The position numbers and the translations under genes were made by a program. From a virus: a stretch of 64,000 nucleotides of DNA. The notes under the pieces were generated by a model. It made no database searches. It was given only the letters and a program-made list of their open reading frames with translations, and had not been told where the DNA came from. Where the stretch lies: positions 1 through 64,000 of IMG/VR virus record IMGVR_UViG_3300021419_000005; one strand, written 5' to 3'. This document shows, in pieces, positions 55,632 to 63,821 of the stretch; position 1 is the stretch's first letter; each line of letters begins with the position of its first letter.

Positions 55632-56588
55632 ATGGTAGCCAGCTGGAAGACCCGTACCCGCAAGGCCGAGAAGAAGAACCTGAAGGGCCGCGTGGCCATC
55701 TATGGGCCGAGCGGCTCTGGGAAGACCTACACCGCCCTTCGGTTGGCCACCGGAATGTGCCAGGAACAGCCCTTCGACGGCCGCATCCTCTTCATCGACA
55801 CCGAGTTCCGGTCCTCCGAGCTCTACTCCGACACCTTCGACTTCGACATCCTCGAGATGAACCCCGGTGGCGACTTCCCTCCGACCATCGAGAACGTCTC
55901 CAAGGTTCTCGCCGAGGCACCGGCCGAGGGGTACTCCCAGATCATCATCGACAGCATCTCCCACACCTGGAAGGAGCTGCTGGCCGAGATTGACAAGCTC
56001 GCCAACACGCAGCGGTACCGTGGCAACTCCCACCGCGCTTGGGCCGTCGGCACCCCGAAGCAGGAGTCGTTCATTCGGGCCCTCAAGCTGTGCGACGCGG
56101 ACGTCATCGTCTGCATGCGCTCGGCCACCGAGTGGGACATCCAGAAGAACGACAGGGGCAAGACCGAAGTGGTCCGGGTCGGCACCAAGCCCGTGCAGGG
56201 CAAGGGGCTGGAGTACGAGTTCGACATGCTGCTCGGAGTCAACACCGAGCACTGGGTGACGGTCGAGAAGGACCGCACCGGCAAGTTCCAAGACCAGTGC
56301 TACGAGAAGCCGGGCGAGGAGTGGGGCCGCGACATCTGGCGGTGGCTCAACAGCGGCCGGGCCGACGTCGTCGACGGCCAGTGGGACGCCGAGAAAGACA
56401 AGCTTGAGCAGTCCCTCGGCGACCTGGGCATCACCCTCGCCGACGCTGACGCGTGGCACCGGAAGTCCTTCGGCAAAGGCCTCGCCTACACCAACCGCCA
56501 GGGCCGTGTGGCTGCGTTCCGCAAGCTCCGCGAGAACCCCGACCTCGCCAAGGACTTCATCCAGAACAACGGGCAGGGCGAAGAGTGA
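55632..56588 (+). CDS. Sak4/RecA-like phage ATPase
   Basis: The product is 318 residues. ATG 55632 has GGAG upstream. Walker A GPSGSGKT at about residues 25-32 and Walker B-like QIIIDSISHTW at about 98-108 place it with AAA_24/Sak4-type RecA-fold proteins. These act as single-strand annealing or strand-exchange proteins in phage recombination. DTEFRSSELY and KPVQGKGLEYEFDMLLGV are also typical. The DnaQ-like exonuclease follows directly, giving a plausible recombination pair. Confidence 0.8.
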   Translation: MVASWKTRTRKAEKKNLKGRVAIYGPSGSGKTYTALRLATGMCQEQPFDGRILFIDTEFRSSELYSDTFDFDILEMNPGGDFPPTIENVSKVLAEAPAEGYSQIIIDSISHTWKELLAEIDKLANTQRYRGNSHRAWAVGTPKQESFIRALKLCDADVIVCMRSATEWDIQKNDRGKTEVVRVGTKPVQGKGLEYEFDMLLGVNTEHWVTVEKDRTGKFQDQCYEKPGEEWGRDIWRWLNSGRADVVDGQWDAEKDKLEQSLGDLGITLADADAWHRKSFGKGLAYTNRQGRVAAFRKLRENPDLAKDFIQNNGQGEE

Positions 56589-57274
56589 CCTCCTACGAGC
56601 GCTGGCGTGAGGACGTGGCCGACCTCGCGCTCGACAGCGCGCCGCTGGCCATCTTCGACACCGAGACCACCGGCTTCCACTTCTACGGTGCATCCCGGGA
56701 CCGGGTGATTTCGCTGTGCGTGCTGCACGCAAGCATCGCAGACGATGAGCCCGTGGTGGCCTTCAACGAGTACATCCACCCTGGCAGGACCATCCCCGAG
56801 TCCTCGACCCGCATCCACGGCATCAGCACCAAGCAGATGGATGTGGCCCTCGAGCTGGGCCAGGCGTTCCCTTTCCGGTTCGTTGCTGGCGATGTCCTTG
56901 CCGCCTTCAAGGGTCGCATCCAGATTGCTCACAACCTCGACTTCGACGCCAAGGCCCTCCGGAACGAGTTCCGCAAGCCCAAGCCAGGCCCCGGCTGGGT
57001 CCCCCGGGGCGTTTGCACGGTCGCACTGAGCTGGGCCGCCTGGCCCCACGCGGAGAACCACAAGCTGGGGACGCTCTGCGAGCTCATCGGCTTCGAGCTC
57101 GACAATGCGCACGAGGCACAGGCCGACTCTGTCGCTTGCTTCCGGGTGCTCCGCGCAGCAGTCGCCGAGCTCCGACTCAAGGGGGCGCTGGAGACCGTGG
57201 GCGACCTCATCGCGGCCCAGGAACAGGGCGCTGCCATCCGCCGGCGTGACCGGCAGTTCCATGGGGGGCGCTGA
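56585..57274 (+). CDS. DnaQ-like 3'-5' exonuclease
   Basis: The product is 229 residues from GTG 56585, overlapping the ATPase stop. DEDDh motifs are seen: ExoI IFDTETTGF (about residues 23-31), ExoII IAHNLDFDAKAL (about 110-122) and ExoIII NAHEAQADSVACF (about 172-184) with His and Asp. It degrades DNA or RNA ends 3' to 5'. Placement after the Sak4-like ATPase suggests function in recombination or replication editing. Confidence 0.85.
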   Translation: MTSYERWREDVADLALDSAPLAIFDTETTGFHFYGASRDRVISLCVLHASIADDEPVVAFNEYIHPGRTIPESSTRIHGISTKQMDVALELGQAFPFRFVAGDVLAAFKGRIQIAHNLDFDAKALRNEFRKPKPGPGWVPRGVCTVALSWAAWPHAENHKLGTLCELIGFELDNAHEAQADSVACFRVLRAAVAELRLKGALETVGDLIAAQEQGAAIRRRDRQFHGGR

Positions 57275-57810
57275 TGATTCCGGTCCACAGGCACGCATTC
57301 GAGTTCCTCCGGCGCGTCCACCAGCATCCTGGTCTCTGCTCGCATGAACTCGGCCTCCAAGCTTCGGCGCGAACATTCCGCCGGTACACACACCGCCTTC
57401 AAGATGTTGGACTACTCCAGCGGGTCGGCCCCTCCGCCGGCCACCCGGTCATCAGTGAGTTGGGTGGCCGCGTAGTCGTCGCCCGTCAAGCTGGGATGCC
57501 CCTCCTTCCAAGCGGTCTCCAACGGGGGATGGGTGTTCCACAGTGGGAGGTCATCGCGGCAGTCGCGCTCGACCCAGAGCACCCGGTGGGCAGGCACCCT
57601 CGCCTCTTCGCGACAGGGAGTGGCCACTACCAGCGGGCAGCCCGCATCGCCCAAGCTCACGGCTTTCTCGAGGTGTACTACCGCCCGTGGCGTAGGCACC
57701 GTCGCACCCTCTTCGCCCGCACAACAACGCTCGGGCGGGACTGGATTGCGTGGTGGCGGTCAGAGCACTCGCGGACCTGCTTCGACACCGGACTGGCTGC
57801 ACTCAAGTAG
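57274..57810 (+). CDS. Basic wHTH-like protein
   Basis: The product is 178 residues, sharing one base with the exonuclease stop. N-terminal RRVHQHPGLCSHELGLQASARTFRRYTHRLQDVGLLQR looks like a winged helix that senses or binds DNA, followed by an Arg/Trp-rich region. Function is unknown. Confidence 0.5.
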   Translation: MIPVHRHAFEFLRRVHQHPGLCSHELGLQASARTFRRYTHRLQDVGLLQRVGPSAGHPVISELGGRVVVARQAGMPLLPSGLQRGMGVPQWEVIAAVALDPEHPVGRHPRLFATGSGHYQRAARIAQAHGFLEVYYRPWRRHRRTLFARTTTLGRDWIAWWRSEHSRTCFDTGLAALK

Positions 57811-57858
57811 CCAACACATCTACCGGACGCTGCCCCCGGTTCCATTGGGTAGCAACAC

Positions 57859-58053
57859 ATGGAGGATGCCGTGGACTGGCTCCTGGAACGTATTGCCGAA
57901 GTGGTGTTCGAGTCCTTCACCATGATGGTGTGGATTGTGGGCCTGCTCGGACTGTGGCGTTGGCAAAGTGGCCGCCCCCTGAGCGTGCTGTTGAAGCACC
58001 TGGTCAAAGTGCTGGTTCCGGCCGGCCCCCCTTGCCTCCAGCCTGCGAACTGA
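57859..58053 (+). CDS. Small membrane protein
   Basis: The product is 64 residues. One hydrophobic helix (about 18-36, FESFTMMVWIVGLLGLWRW) follows an acidic N-terminal helix. The ribosome site for ATG 57859 is weak; the in-frame GTG at 57871 has GGAGG just upstream, so the true start may be there. Function is unknown. Confidence 0.45.
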   Translation: MEDAVDWLLERIAEVVFESFTMMVWIVGLLGLWRWQSGRPLSVLLKHLVKVLVPAGPPCLQPAN

Positions 58054-58062
58054 GGGGGGACG

Positions 58063-58371
58063 GTGGAACTCACGATTCACGACGCGGCGGAAGCCCTCGC
58101 CCAGGTGGAGCAGACCGCCGACGACGCCATGCGGTACTTCGACGAAGCAGCCGGGCTCAGGGCCGAGAACGCTCAGCTGCGCGCCGAAAACAGGGCTCTC
58201 CGCGACGCTGGGTGCCCTGTGCTCGAGGAGTACGAGCGCTGCGACACCCGCGGTGTGCCGTCCCGCCTCGCAACCCTCATTCGCGCGATGGACCGGGTGT
58301 TCATCGGGCCCGCTGCCGAGCTCCTCAGCGAGGCCACCACGCTTGGGGCGATTGAGGTGGTCCATGGCTGA
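58063..58371 (+). CDS. Coiled-coil early protein
   Basis: The product is 102 residues from GTG 58063. GAGGGGG precedes the start. Heptad-rich N-terminal half (LAQVEQTADDAMRYFDEAAGLRAENAQLRAENRALRD). Overlaps the next gene by 8 bp. Function is unknown. Confidence 0.5.
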   Translation: MELTIHDAAEALAQVEQTADDAMRYFDEAAGLRAENAQLRAENRALRDAGCPVLEEYERCDTRGVPSRLATLIRAMDRVFIGPAAELLSEATTLGAIEVVHG

Positions 58372-58699
58372 GCCTGTCATCGGCTCGGATGGTGTCCGCA
58401 CCGGGCGTTGGGTGGATGCCCAAGTCAACGCCGCCCCCATCACCTCCCGAGCCAAGCACAAGTTCCCCTCCATCGTGCTGCGCATCGCCGTCTCGCGCGA
58501 TGACTGCTCCCACGGCGGAGAGGGGAGCCCCAAGCCCCAGGTGGCCCGAAGACTGAAGTGGGCCCCCTGCACCCTCAACGACCCTGCCGTCCGCCGCGTT
58601 CTCGTTGATGCGTTGGACGGGAACGATTTCCAAGAAGCAGCCAGCGAGCTGCGCAGCCACCCCGACGCAGAGGCGATTCGGGCTCTCCTGGAGGACTGA
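58364..58699 (+). CDS. Small early protein, unknown function
   Basis: The product is 111 residues, overlapping both neighbours (8 and 1 bp). Strand-rich N-terminus (KFPSIVLRIAVSRDDC) and a short C-terminal helix (AIRALLED). No family is recognised. Confidence 0.5.
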   Translation: MAEPVIGSDGVRTGRWVDAQVNAAPITSRAKHKFPSIVLRIAVSRDDCSHGGEGSPKPQVARRLKWAPCTLNDPAVRRVLVDALDGNDFQEAASELRSHPDAEAIRALLED

Positions 58700-59475
58700 T
58701 GTCCGAGCAACAGGCAACACAAGGCGCTTTCGCCACCCTCGTCCAATCCGCCCTTGATGGCGCAGTGACCCCTGACCGGGTGCGTACCAAGGTTGAGGAG
58801 CACGTCGAGAATCTAGTGGACGAGACTATCGCCGATGCAATGCGGTCGTGGTCGAAGACCGGACAGTCCATCAAGGAGGTGGTCACAAGCTCCCTGCGAG
58901 TCGGCGACCGACTCAACATCCCCAGCTACGGCCATGTCGTCTGCCAGATTCTGGAGCGGCAGATCCAGGCACGCGTCGCGGATGTGGTCGCTGCTCGTCT
59001 CCAGAAGGACATGGACGACCTGCTCAAGCTGGCGCCGAAGCGGGTGAAGCTCTCGGAGCTGATTGCCGAGCTGCTGGGCGATGCCAACGACGACCCCTGC
59101 GGCTGCGACGGGCCCAGCAGCATCTACATGAGGCTTGAGTGGGGCGAGTACTCGTCCTGCTGGCTCCACATCCACAAGGAAGGGGAACCCAAGAGCAAGT
59201 GGGACTCAGACATTCGCGTGCTCATCAGCCTCCCAAAGAAGGCCGACGACTACGAGTTTGGCGAGACCCCCGAGGGGACCATCTGCTCCGGGCAGGTGAA
59301 GGGCTCCGACCTGAAGAAGGACATCCGCTTCGGGTGGGGCACGGAGCACAAGCGCCAACCCACCGAGTTCGGTCGCTGGTTCGGCTTCGAACAGAAGTGG
59401 CTCGCCATGTACGCCGTGGGGACCATCATCGAACTCGACGAGGACAACTGCGTCCTCAACAAGTGGGACTACTGA
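58699..59475 (+). CDS. Early protein with helical N-terminus and beta C-terminus
   Basis: The product is 258 residues. The N-terminal 130 residues are helical with repeats reminiscent of binding bundles (RVRTKVEEHVENLVDETIADAMRSW, ILERQIQARVADVVAARLQKDMDDLLKL). A Cys pair DPCGCDG then starts a strand-rich domain (SIYMRLEWGEYSSCWLHIHKEG). Overlap with neighbours is one base each side. Function is unknown. Confidence 0.5.
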   Translation: MSEQQATQGAFATLVQSALDGAVTPDRVRTKVEEHVENLVDETIADAMRSWSKTGQSIKEVVTSSLRVGDRLNIPSYGHVVCQILERQIQARVADVVAARLQKDMDDLLKLAPKRVKLSELIAELLGDANDDPCGCDGPSSIYMRLEWGEYSSCWLHIHKEGEPKSKWDSDIRVLISLPKKADDYEFGETPEGTICSGQVKGSDLKKDIRFGWGTEHKRQPTEFGRWFGFEQKWLAMYAVGTIIELDEDNCVLNKWDY

Positions 59476-59999
59476 TGGACGCCTCCACCCACGACCTGGA
59501 CGCCATCCAGGATTCCCTCGGTGCCCACGGCAACCCCATCGAGGTCGCCGTCTGCTGGCTCCTGTCCGTGCTCGACCACGCCGAGGAGTACCCCGCGTCC
59601 ATCGAAAACGATGCTGGACACCTCCAGCAACTGCGAGACCGGCTGGCGCTGCACTCCTTGGGCGACGACATCCCGGACGATGGCTGGATTCAGTTCGGCT
59701 TCGTCAACCAGATCATGGGTCGCCCGCCACCCGAGTCGAACAGCATCACTCTGCTCCAAGCCCTCCAGGCCAAGGCACGGGCAGAGGCCCAAAACCGCCG
59801 CAATGTGAAGCCCGGCGAGATGCACACCGTCCACACGACGGCAGCCGACCGGCTCATCGCAGCCGCCATCACGGCCCGTGACCACGAAGGCGAGAACCCT
59901 ACCAACCCCGACCCCATCGTCATCATCGGCGACGGCCCCGACTACTGCAAGGCGGTGTTCGTCCTGCGATTCCCAATGCCGGTGGTGTCCGATGCCTGA
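59475..59999 (+). CDS. Helical early protein
   Basis: The product is 174 residues from ATG 59475. Contains VAVCWLLSVLDHAEEYPASIENDAGHLQQLRDRLAL, ALQAKARAEAQNRRNV and a C-terminal strand region. It overlaps the next gene by 8 bp. It resembles other small early phage genes without known role. Confidence 0.45.
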   Translation: MDASTHDLDAIQDSLGAHGNPIEVAVCWLLSVLDHAEEYPASIENDAGHLQQLRDRLALHSLGDDIPDDGWIQFGFVNQIMGRPPPESNSITLLQALQAKARAEAQNRRNVKPGEMHTVHTTAADRLIAAAITARDHEGENPTNPDPIVIIGDGPDYCKAVFVLRFPMPVVSDA

Positions 60000-60966
60000 C
60001 ACCACCACCATCGAATGGACCGCCACCCGCCTCGAGGACGGCACCGTCCTGCCAGGCTTCACCTTCAATCCGTGGACCGGCTGCACCAAGGTCTCTCCGG
60101 CCTGCCGCAACTGCTACGCGGAGGGCTTCGCTCGCCGCAACAGCAAGGTGTTCGGGCAGTGGGGGCCGGGCTCGAACCGGAAGCGCACCAGCGACGCGAA
60201 CTGGCGCAAGCCCCTCAAGTGGAACCGTGAGGCCGAGGCCAGCGGCATCCGCCGGAAGGTCTTCTGTGCCTCCATGGCTGACGTGTTTGAGCCCCGGCCC
60301 GAGGTCGACGCGTGGCGCCTGGACCTCTGGAGGCTCATCAAACAGACACCGCACCTGGACTGGTTGCTGCTCACGAAGCGGCCGGACGTCATGGCGTTGT
60401 GGGGAACACTGCAAGGCTGGCCAGTAAACGCGTGGGCCGGGACCACGGTCGAGGACCAGCAGCGGGCGGACGAGCGCATCCCGCTATTGTTCCAGGTTCC
60501 AGCCCGGATTCGGTTCCTGTCGTGTGAGCCGCTGCTGGGGCCGGTGAACTTGCTTGGCGTAGACACCGTCGCCGCCCGGTCACTGGGGCCGCACTCCCTT
60601 TTGTGGCCGGCCGACCTGATCGACTGGGTCATAGCCGGCGGTGAGTCGGGACCAAACGCTCGACCGAGCCACCCAAGCTGGTTTCGTTCGCTGCAGACCC
60701 AGTGTGCAGAAGCGGACACCGCCTTCTTTTTCAAGCAGTGGGGGGCATGGTGCCCCCGCTCCACCGGCCACTGTCTCGACGACTCTGCATCTCGGGTCAA
60801 GCTCGACGAGACCGGCCGCAACACAGCCACCGACGAGGTCGTTGCCGGTGTCCCCGGATGCGGGACGGGTCGCGAGCCCGTGTGGATGAACCGAGTCGGC
60901 AAGAAGCGAGCCGGCCGCCAACTCGACGGACGCACCTGGGACCAGGTGCCGGAGGCGACCCCATGA
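59992..60966 (+). CDS. Phage Gp37/Gp68-family (DUF5131) protein
   Basis: The product is 324 residues. The N-terminal FNPWTGCTKVSPACRNCYAEGFARR carries the CX6CXXC-type Cys triad of the Gp37/Gp68 family, a radical-SAM-like group, followed by FCASMADVFEPRPEVDAW, LDWLLLTKRPDVM and DWVIAGGESGPNARPSHPSWFRSL in the family order. C-terminal FFKQWGAW is also typical. Members occur in phages and defence-type loci; the reaction is not established. Confidence 0.85.
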   Translation: MPDTTTIEWTATRLEDGTVLPGFTFNPWTGCTKVSPACRNCYAEGFARRNSKVFGQWGPGSNRKRTSDANWRKPLKWNREAEASGIRRKVFCASMADVFEPRPEVDAWRLDLWRLIKQTPHLDWLLLTKRPDVMALWGTLQGWPVNAWAGTTVEDQQRADERIPLLFQVPARIRFLSCEPLLGPVNLLGVDTVAARSLGPHSLLWPADLIDWVIAGGESGPNARPSHPSWFRSLQTQCAEADTAFFFKQWGAWCPRSTGHCLDDSASRVKLDETGRNTATDEVVAGVPGCGTGREPVWMNRVGKKRAGRQLDGRTWDQVPEATP

Positions 60967-61682
60967 CCGACGCCATGCGAACGGACCCGTTCATGGTCCG
61001 CTGCCTTGAGCTCACCGACGAGCAGTGCTGGACCGGTGCGACGCTCGACGCCACTCTCGGGCAGCTCATCGAACATGCCGTGGACGTGGTGGACCGCGGT
61101 GACCGCGACCCCGGCGTCTTCGACATCGAGGTCTTCTCCAACGTCCAGGTCTGCCCCGGGCCAGCTGCGGGCAACGACCCGGACACTTGCCCATGCGGTG
61201 AGACCCACCACGAGGAGCACGAGGAGCTCATCTTCGAACGGTACCCGCGACACGCGGTCTGGCCGGTACGGGTCTACATCGGGCAGGCCGCCGGCGAGGA
61301 CTTCGAGACGACGCTCTGGTCGTTCCGGACCTGGACGGAGGACGACGTCGAGGCCACCCGGGAGCACATCACTACCGACAAGGGACTCCGCGTCGTCGAC
61401 GGCTGGCGCCACCGTCAGTGCGACTGGCTTGCTGTGAGCAAGCGCCCCCTCTACGGCCGGTTCACGGTCACCCATCTGCCTTCCGGCGGCTTCCTCCTTG
61501 GACCTTCCAAGGGAGCGCCCCATCCGGAGTCTTGCTCCACTCGCGACGAGGCCCTCGACCTCCTCGTCTTCCTCTCCCACCAGAAGTGGCTCCGGGACCT
61601 GACGATTCCTGCAGGTCCCGAAGCCGCTGACCGCCTCAACGCCCTTGTCGACCAATGGAGGGGCACATGCCCTGGCAGCTGA
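60963..61682 (+). CDS. Early protein with Cys/His-rich segment
   Basis: The product is 239 residues, ATGA overlap upstream. N-terminal third is acidic helical; CPGPAAGNDPDTCPCGETHHEEHEELIF (positions about 65-95, quoted in part) could bind metal; the rest is mixed. It overlaps the next gene by 16 bp. Function is unknown. Confidence 0.5.
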   Translation: MTDAMRTDPFMVRCLELTDEQCWTGATLDATLGQLIEHAVDVVDRGDRDPGVFDIEVFSNVQVCPGPAAGNDPDTCPCGETHHEEHEELIFERYPRHAVWPVRVYIGQAAGEDFETTLWSFRTWTEDDVEATREHITTDKGLRVVDGWRHRQCDWLAVSKRPLYGRFTVTHLPSGGFLLGPSKGAPHPESCSTRDEALDLLVFLSHQKWLRDLTIPAGPEAADRLNALVDQWRGTCPGS

Positions 61683-61996
61683 CCATCATCCACGAGCAGC
61701 CTGGCGATGACCGTGAGCGAGTCTGCGTGCTCCGTCTCGCGGGCCCTGGCCCCGACGTCGTCCTCTCGCACGCGGCTCGCCACCTCACCATCACCGGACG
61801 CCGCGTGCCCCGGGGAGGCCTCGTCGGCCCCTACGGCTTCGACTTGGTTTCCCTCGCCACCCGTGGTCCCCAAGCCGCATGCAACGAGCTGCTGGGCCGC
61901 ACATCGACGGCCGCAGAACGGGGTTGGTTGATGGACCTGGTGGTTCGGTTCTCGCGGGCGTGGCTCGACCTCGACGAACGGCGAGGTGCAGCATGA
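61667..61996 (+). CDS. Small early protein, unknown function
   Basis: The product is 109 residues from ATG 61667, with GGAGGGG four bases upstream; ATG 61655 is in frame but lacks a site. Strand-rich start (WQLTIIHEQPG, RVCVLRLAGPG) and helical end (GWLMDLVVRFSRAWLDLDE). No family is recognised. Confidence 0.5.
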   Translation: MPWQLTIIHEQPGDDRERVCVLRLAGPGPDVVLSHAARHLTITGRRVPRGGLVGPYGFDLVSLATRGPQAACNELLGRTSTAAERGWLMDLVVRFSRAWLDLDERRGAA

Positions 61997-62550
61997 AGAC
62001 GGCGACGAACGAGCAACTGGCCGCGCTGACTGTGCCGGCGACGTTGCCGGGGGTGGCGCGACACACCACGCCGACGGTCGTCACCGACTGCGTGCGCAGT
62101 GCTGGCCGGATGCTCTGGCCCGGTGAGCGCGGTGTTGTCTTCGGTCCAACAACGTTCCAAGACGACCGACCATGTGTGTGGCTCGTCCTGCCGCCGTCTG
62201 TCGACGAAGAGCCCGACGTGGGACAGGTTCCGCTGTTGTCCCTTGGGGTCGACCTCACCCACGCAACTGGGCGGGCCCATGTGGCTTGGGCCATTGGGCG
62301 CAACCAGGGCCTCCACCCGGAGTCCAGCCCACTTGAGCTGGTACAGCTGCCGATGATTGAGCCAGACGAACACCTCCCAGAGCCACACATCAGCATTGGG
62401 CCACACTCAGACCTGTCCCTTGGCGGCAAGGTCTGGGAACAGCTGGAACAGCTTGATGGGGAGGACGAGACACGCCTTCCGGACGGCTCTCGGTGGGTGG
62501 ACGCTGAAGCGCTCCGCATCATCGCCCTCCACATCCTCGGAGATGCCTGA
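61993..62550 (+). CDS. Early protein, unknown function
   Basis: The product is 185 residues, ATGA overlap upstream and one-base overlap downstream. Mixed strand/helix with RPCVWLVLPPSVDEEPD and RWVDAEALRIIALHILG. No recognised domain. Confidence 0.5.
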   Translation: MKTATNEQLAALTVPATLPGVARHTTPTVVTDCVRSAGRMLWPGERGVVFGPTTFQDDRPCVWLVLPPSVDEEPDVGQVPLLSLGVDLTHATGRAHVAWAIGRNQGLHPESSPLELVQLPMIEPDEHLPEPHISIGPHSDLSLGGKVWEQLEQLDGEDETRLPDGSRWVDAEALRIIALHILGDA

Positions 62551-62870
62551 TGGCCCGCATCCTGATTCGAGTCCGCTCCGGCATCCGCACTGGCCCCTCC
62601 ACTCGCTGGGGCACCCGCAAGGCACTGTTCGCCAACCCCCACTGGCTGCGACCTGGCTGGTCCGTCGAGCAGGTTGGGGTGTGGGGAGTCGTCGCCACCG
62701 GTCCCGAACCCAAGACCATCGACGAGCTCGTCAACGCCACCGAGGAGATGCCTCCCTTGGTGTTCCGCGTGGTCGGTAAGCACGAGCGCATCAACCTCCG
62801 CGGAGAGCCCCACATTCGCAACACGGTCGAGAACGGCCGCATCACACGGTCTGTGGAGGTGTTCGAGTGA
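62550..62870 (+). CDS. Small early protein, unknown function
   Basis: The product is 106 residues. Basic N-terminus (ARILIRVRSGIRTGPSTRWG) and strand-rich middle (EQVGVWGVVATG, PPLVFRVVGKHERINLRG). It shares bases with both neighbouring genes. Function is unknown. Confidence 0.5.
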   Translation: MARILIRVRSGIRTGPSTRWGTRKALFANPHWLRPGWSVEQVGVWGVVATGPEPKTIDELVNATEEMPPLVFRVVGKHERINLRGEPHIRNTVENGRITRSVEVFE

Positions 62871-63430
62871 CCACTTCACCCCAGCCCGAGCCCCGCCGCG
62901 GTCGTCCGCCCATCAGCGTCCTCGAGCACTGGCGCCGCGAGATGGTCTCCCGCAGGGTGACCATCACCGATGTCGCGAAGTACTTCGGTGTCGGTCCTCG
63001 CAGGGTCCACCAGTGGTGGCGGGACACCGGCCTGACCGAGAAGTGGCCCTACGCGGGCCGCGGACAGGCCATGGTGCCAGGCGCGCTCAGCAGTACGAGT
63101 GGCCCCTCCACTCCACAGGTGCGCGAGTTCCGCCGGAAGCGTCTCCGAGAGCTGCTCAAGGAGGTGCCCGACGCGTCGGACCCGTGGCTCACCAACAAGC
63201 TCCGTAGCGAGGGAGTCCCCACTTCTGACCATGCGGTCCGCCAGGACCGCCGGGTGATGTGCATCCCTCCCCTGCAGGAACGCCGAGAAGCGGAAATCGC
63301 CGACATTCGGAAGCACTACCCGAGTCTGGGTGTGGCCGACGTCTGGGACATCCTCCACGCCGACGGCTGGCAGATCAGCGAAAGGCAGGTCGCCACCATC
63401 TTCGGCTCCAAGGCATTGGAGGCGGCATGA
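62867..63430 (+). CDS. HTH regulator upstream of the excisionase/integrase genes
   Basis: The product is 187 residues from GTG 62867. Two HTH-like elements: TITDVAKYFGVGPRRVHQWWRDTG (about 32-55) and a C-terminal YPSLGVADVWDILHADGWQISERQVATIFG (about 150-180). The basic N-terminus includes a RRGRPP AT-hook-like tract. A regulator of the integration genes is plausible from position. Confidence 0.55.
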   Translation: MTTSPQPEPRRGRPPISVLEHWRREMVSRRVTITDVAKYFGVGPRRVHQWWRDTGLTEKWPYAGRGQAMVPGALSSTSGPSTPQVREFRRKRLRELLKEVPDASDPWLTNKLRSEGVPTSDHAVRQDRRVMCIPPLQERREAEIADIRKHYPSLGVADVWDILHADGWQISERQVATIFGSKALEAA

Positions 63431-63783
63431 GTCGCATCCTGGAAGCACTGGCGACGCTTGCCAGCGAGGCGACGCGCATCCGCAAGGCGGTCGAGAAGAT
63501 CGCAGCACGCGCCGATGTCGGCGACCTCATGACAGTGCCGCAAGCAACCAAGTTCCTCGGCATCGACTCCACAGTCGCTCGCCGCTGGATGGCCGAGCGC
63601 AACCTCATCCACGAGCTGCACATTGAAGGGCGAGAACGACCGGTGCGGCGAGTCGACAGGCAGGAACTCCTCCGCGCGGTGAAGCGGGACGGCAGGCCTG
63701 AGCCAAGGCCCAGCACTCGGACCCGACGAACGCCGGGACGAGGTCTGTCGGCGCTGGCAAACGCGGCGAAGAAGGCCTCGTGA
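63427..63783 (+). CDS. Excisionase-like HTH protein
   Basis: The product is 118 residues. Residues about 35-80 form a MerR/excisionase-like HTH: TVPQATKFLGIDSTVARRWMAERNL, then a basic wing and VDRQELLRAV helix. A basic Pro/Arg-rich tail follows. It is the gene immediately before the integrase, the usual place for xis; ATGA overlap upstream. Confidence 0.6.
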   Translation: MSRILEALATLASEATRIRKAVEKIAARADVGDLMTVPQATKFLGIDSTVARRWMAERNLIHELHIEGRERPVRRVDRQELLRAVKRDGRPEPRPSTRTRRTPGRGLSALANAAKKAS

Positions 63784-63821
63784 AACCGCCGAGCAAGGTA
63801 GGCTCCGGAGCGGAGTCCACC

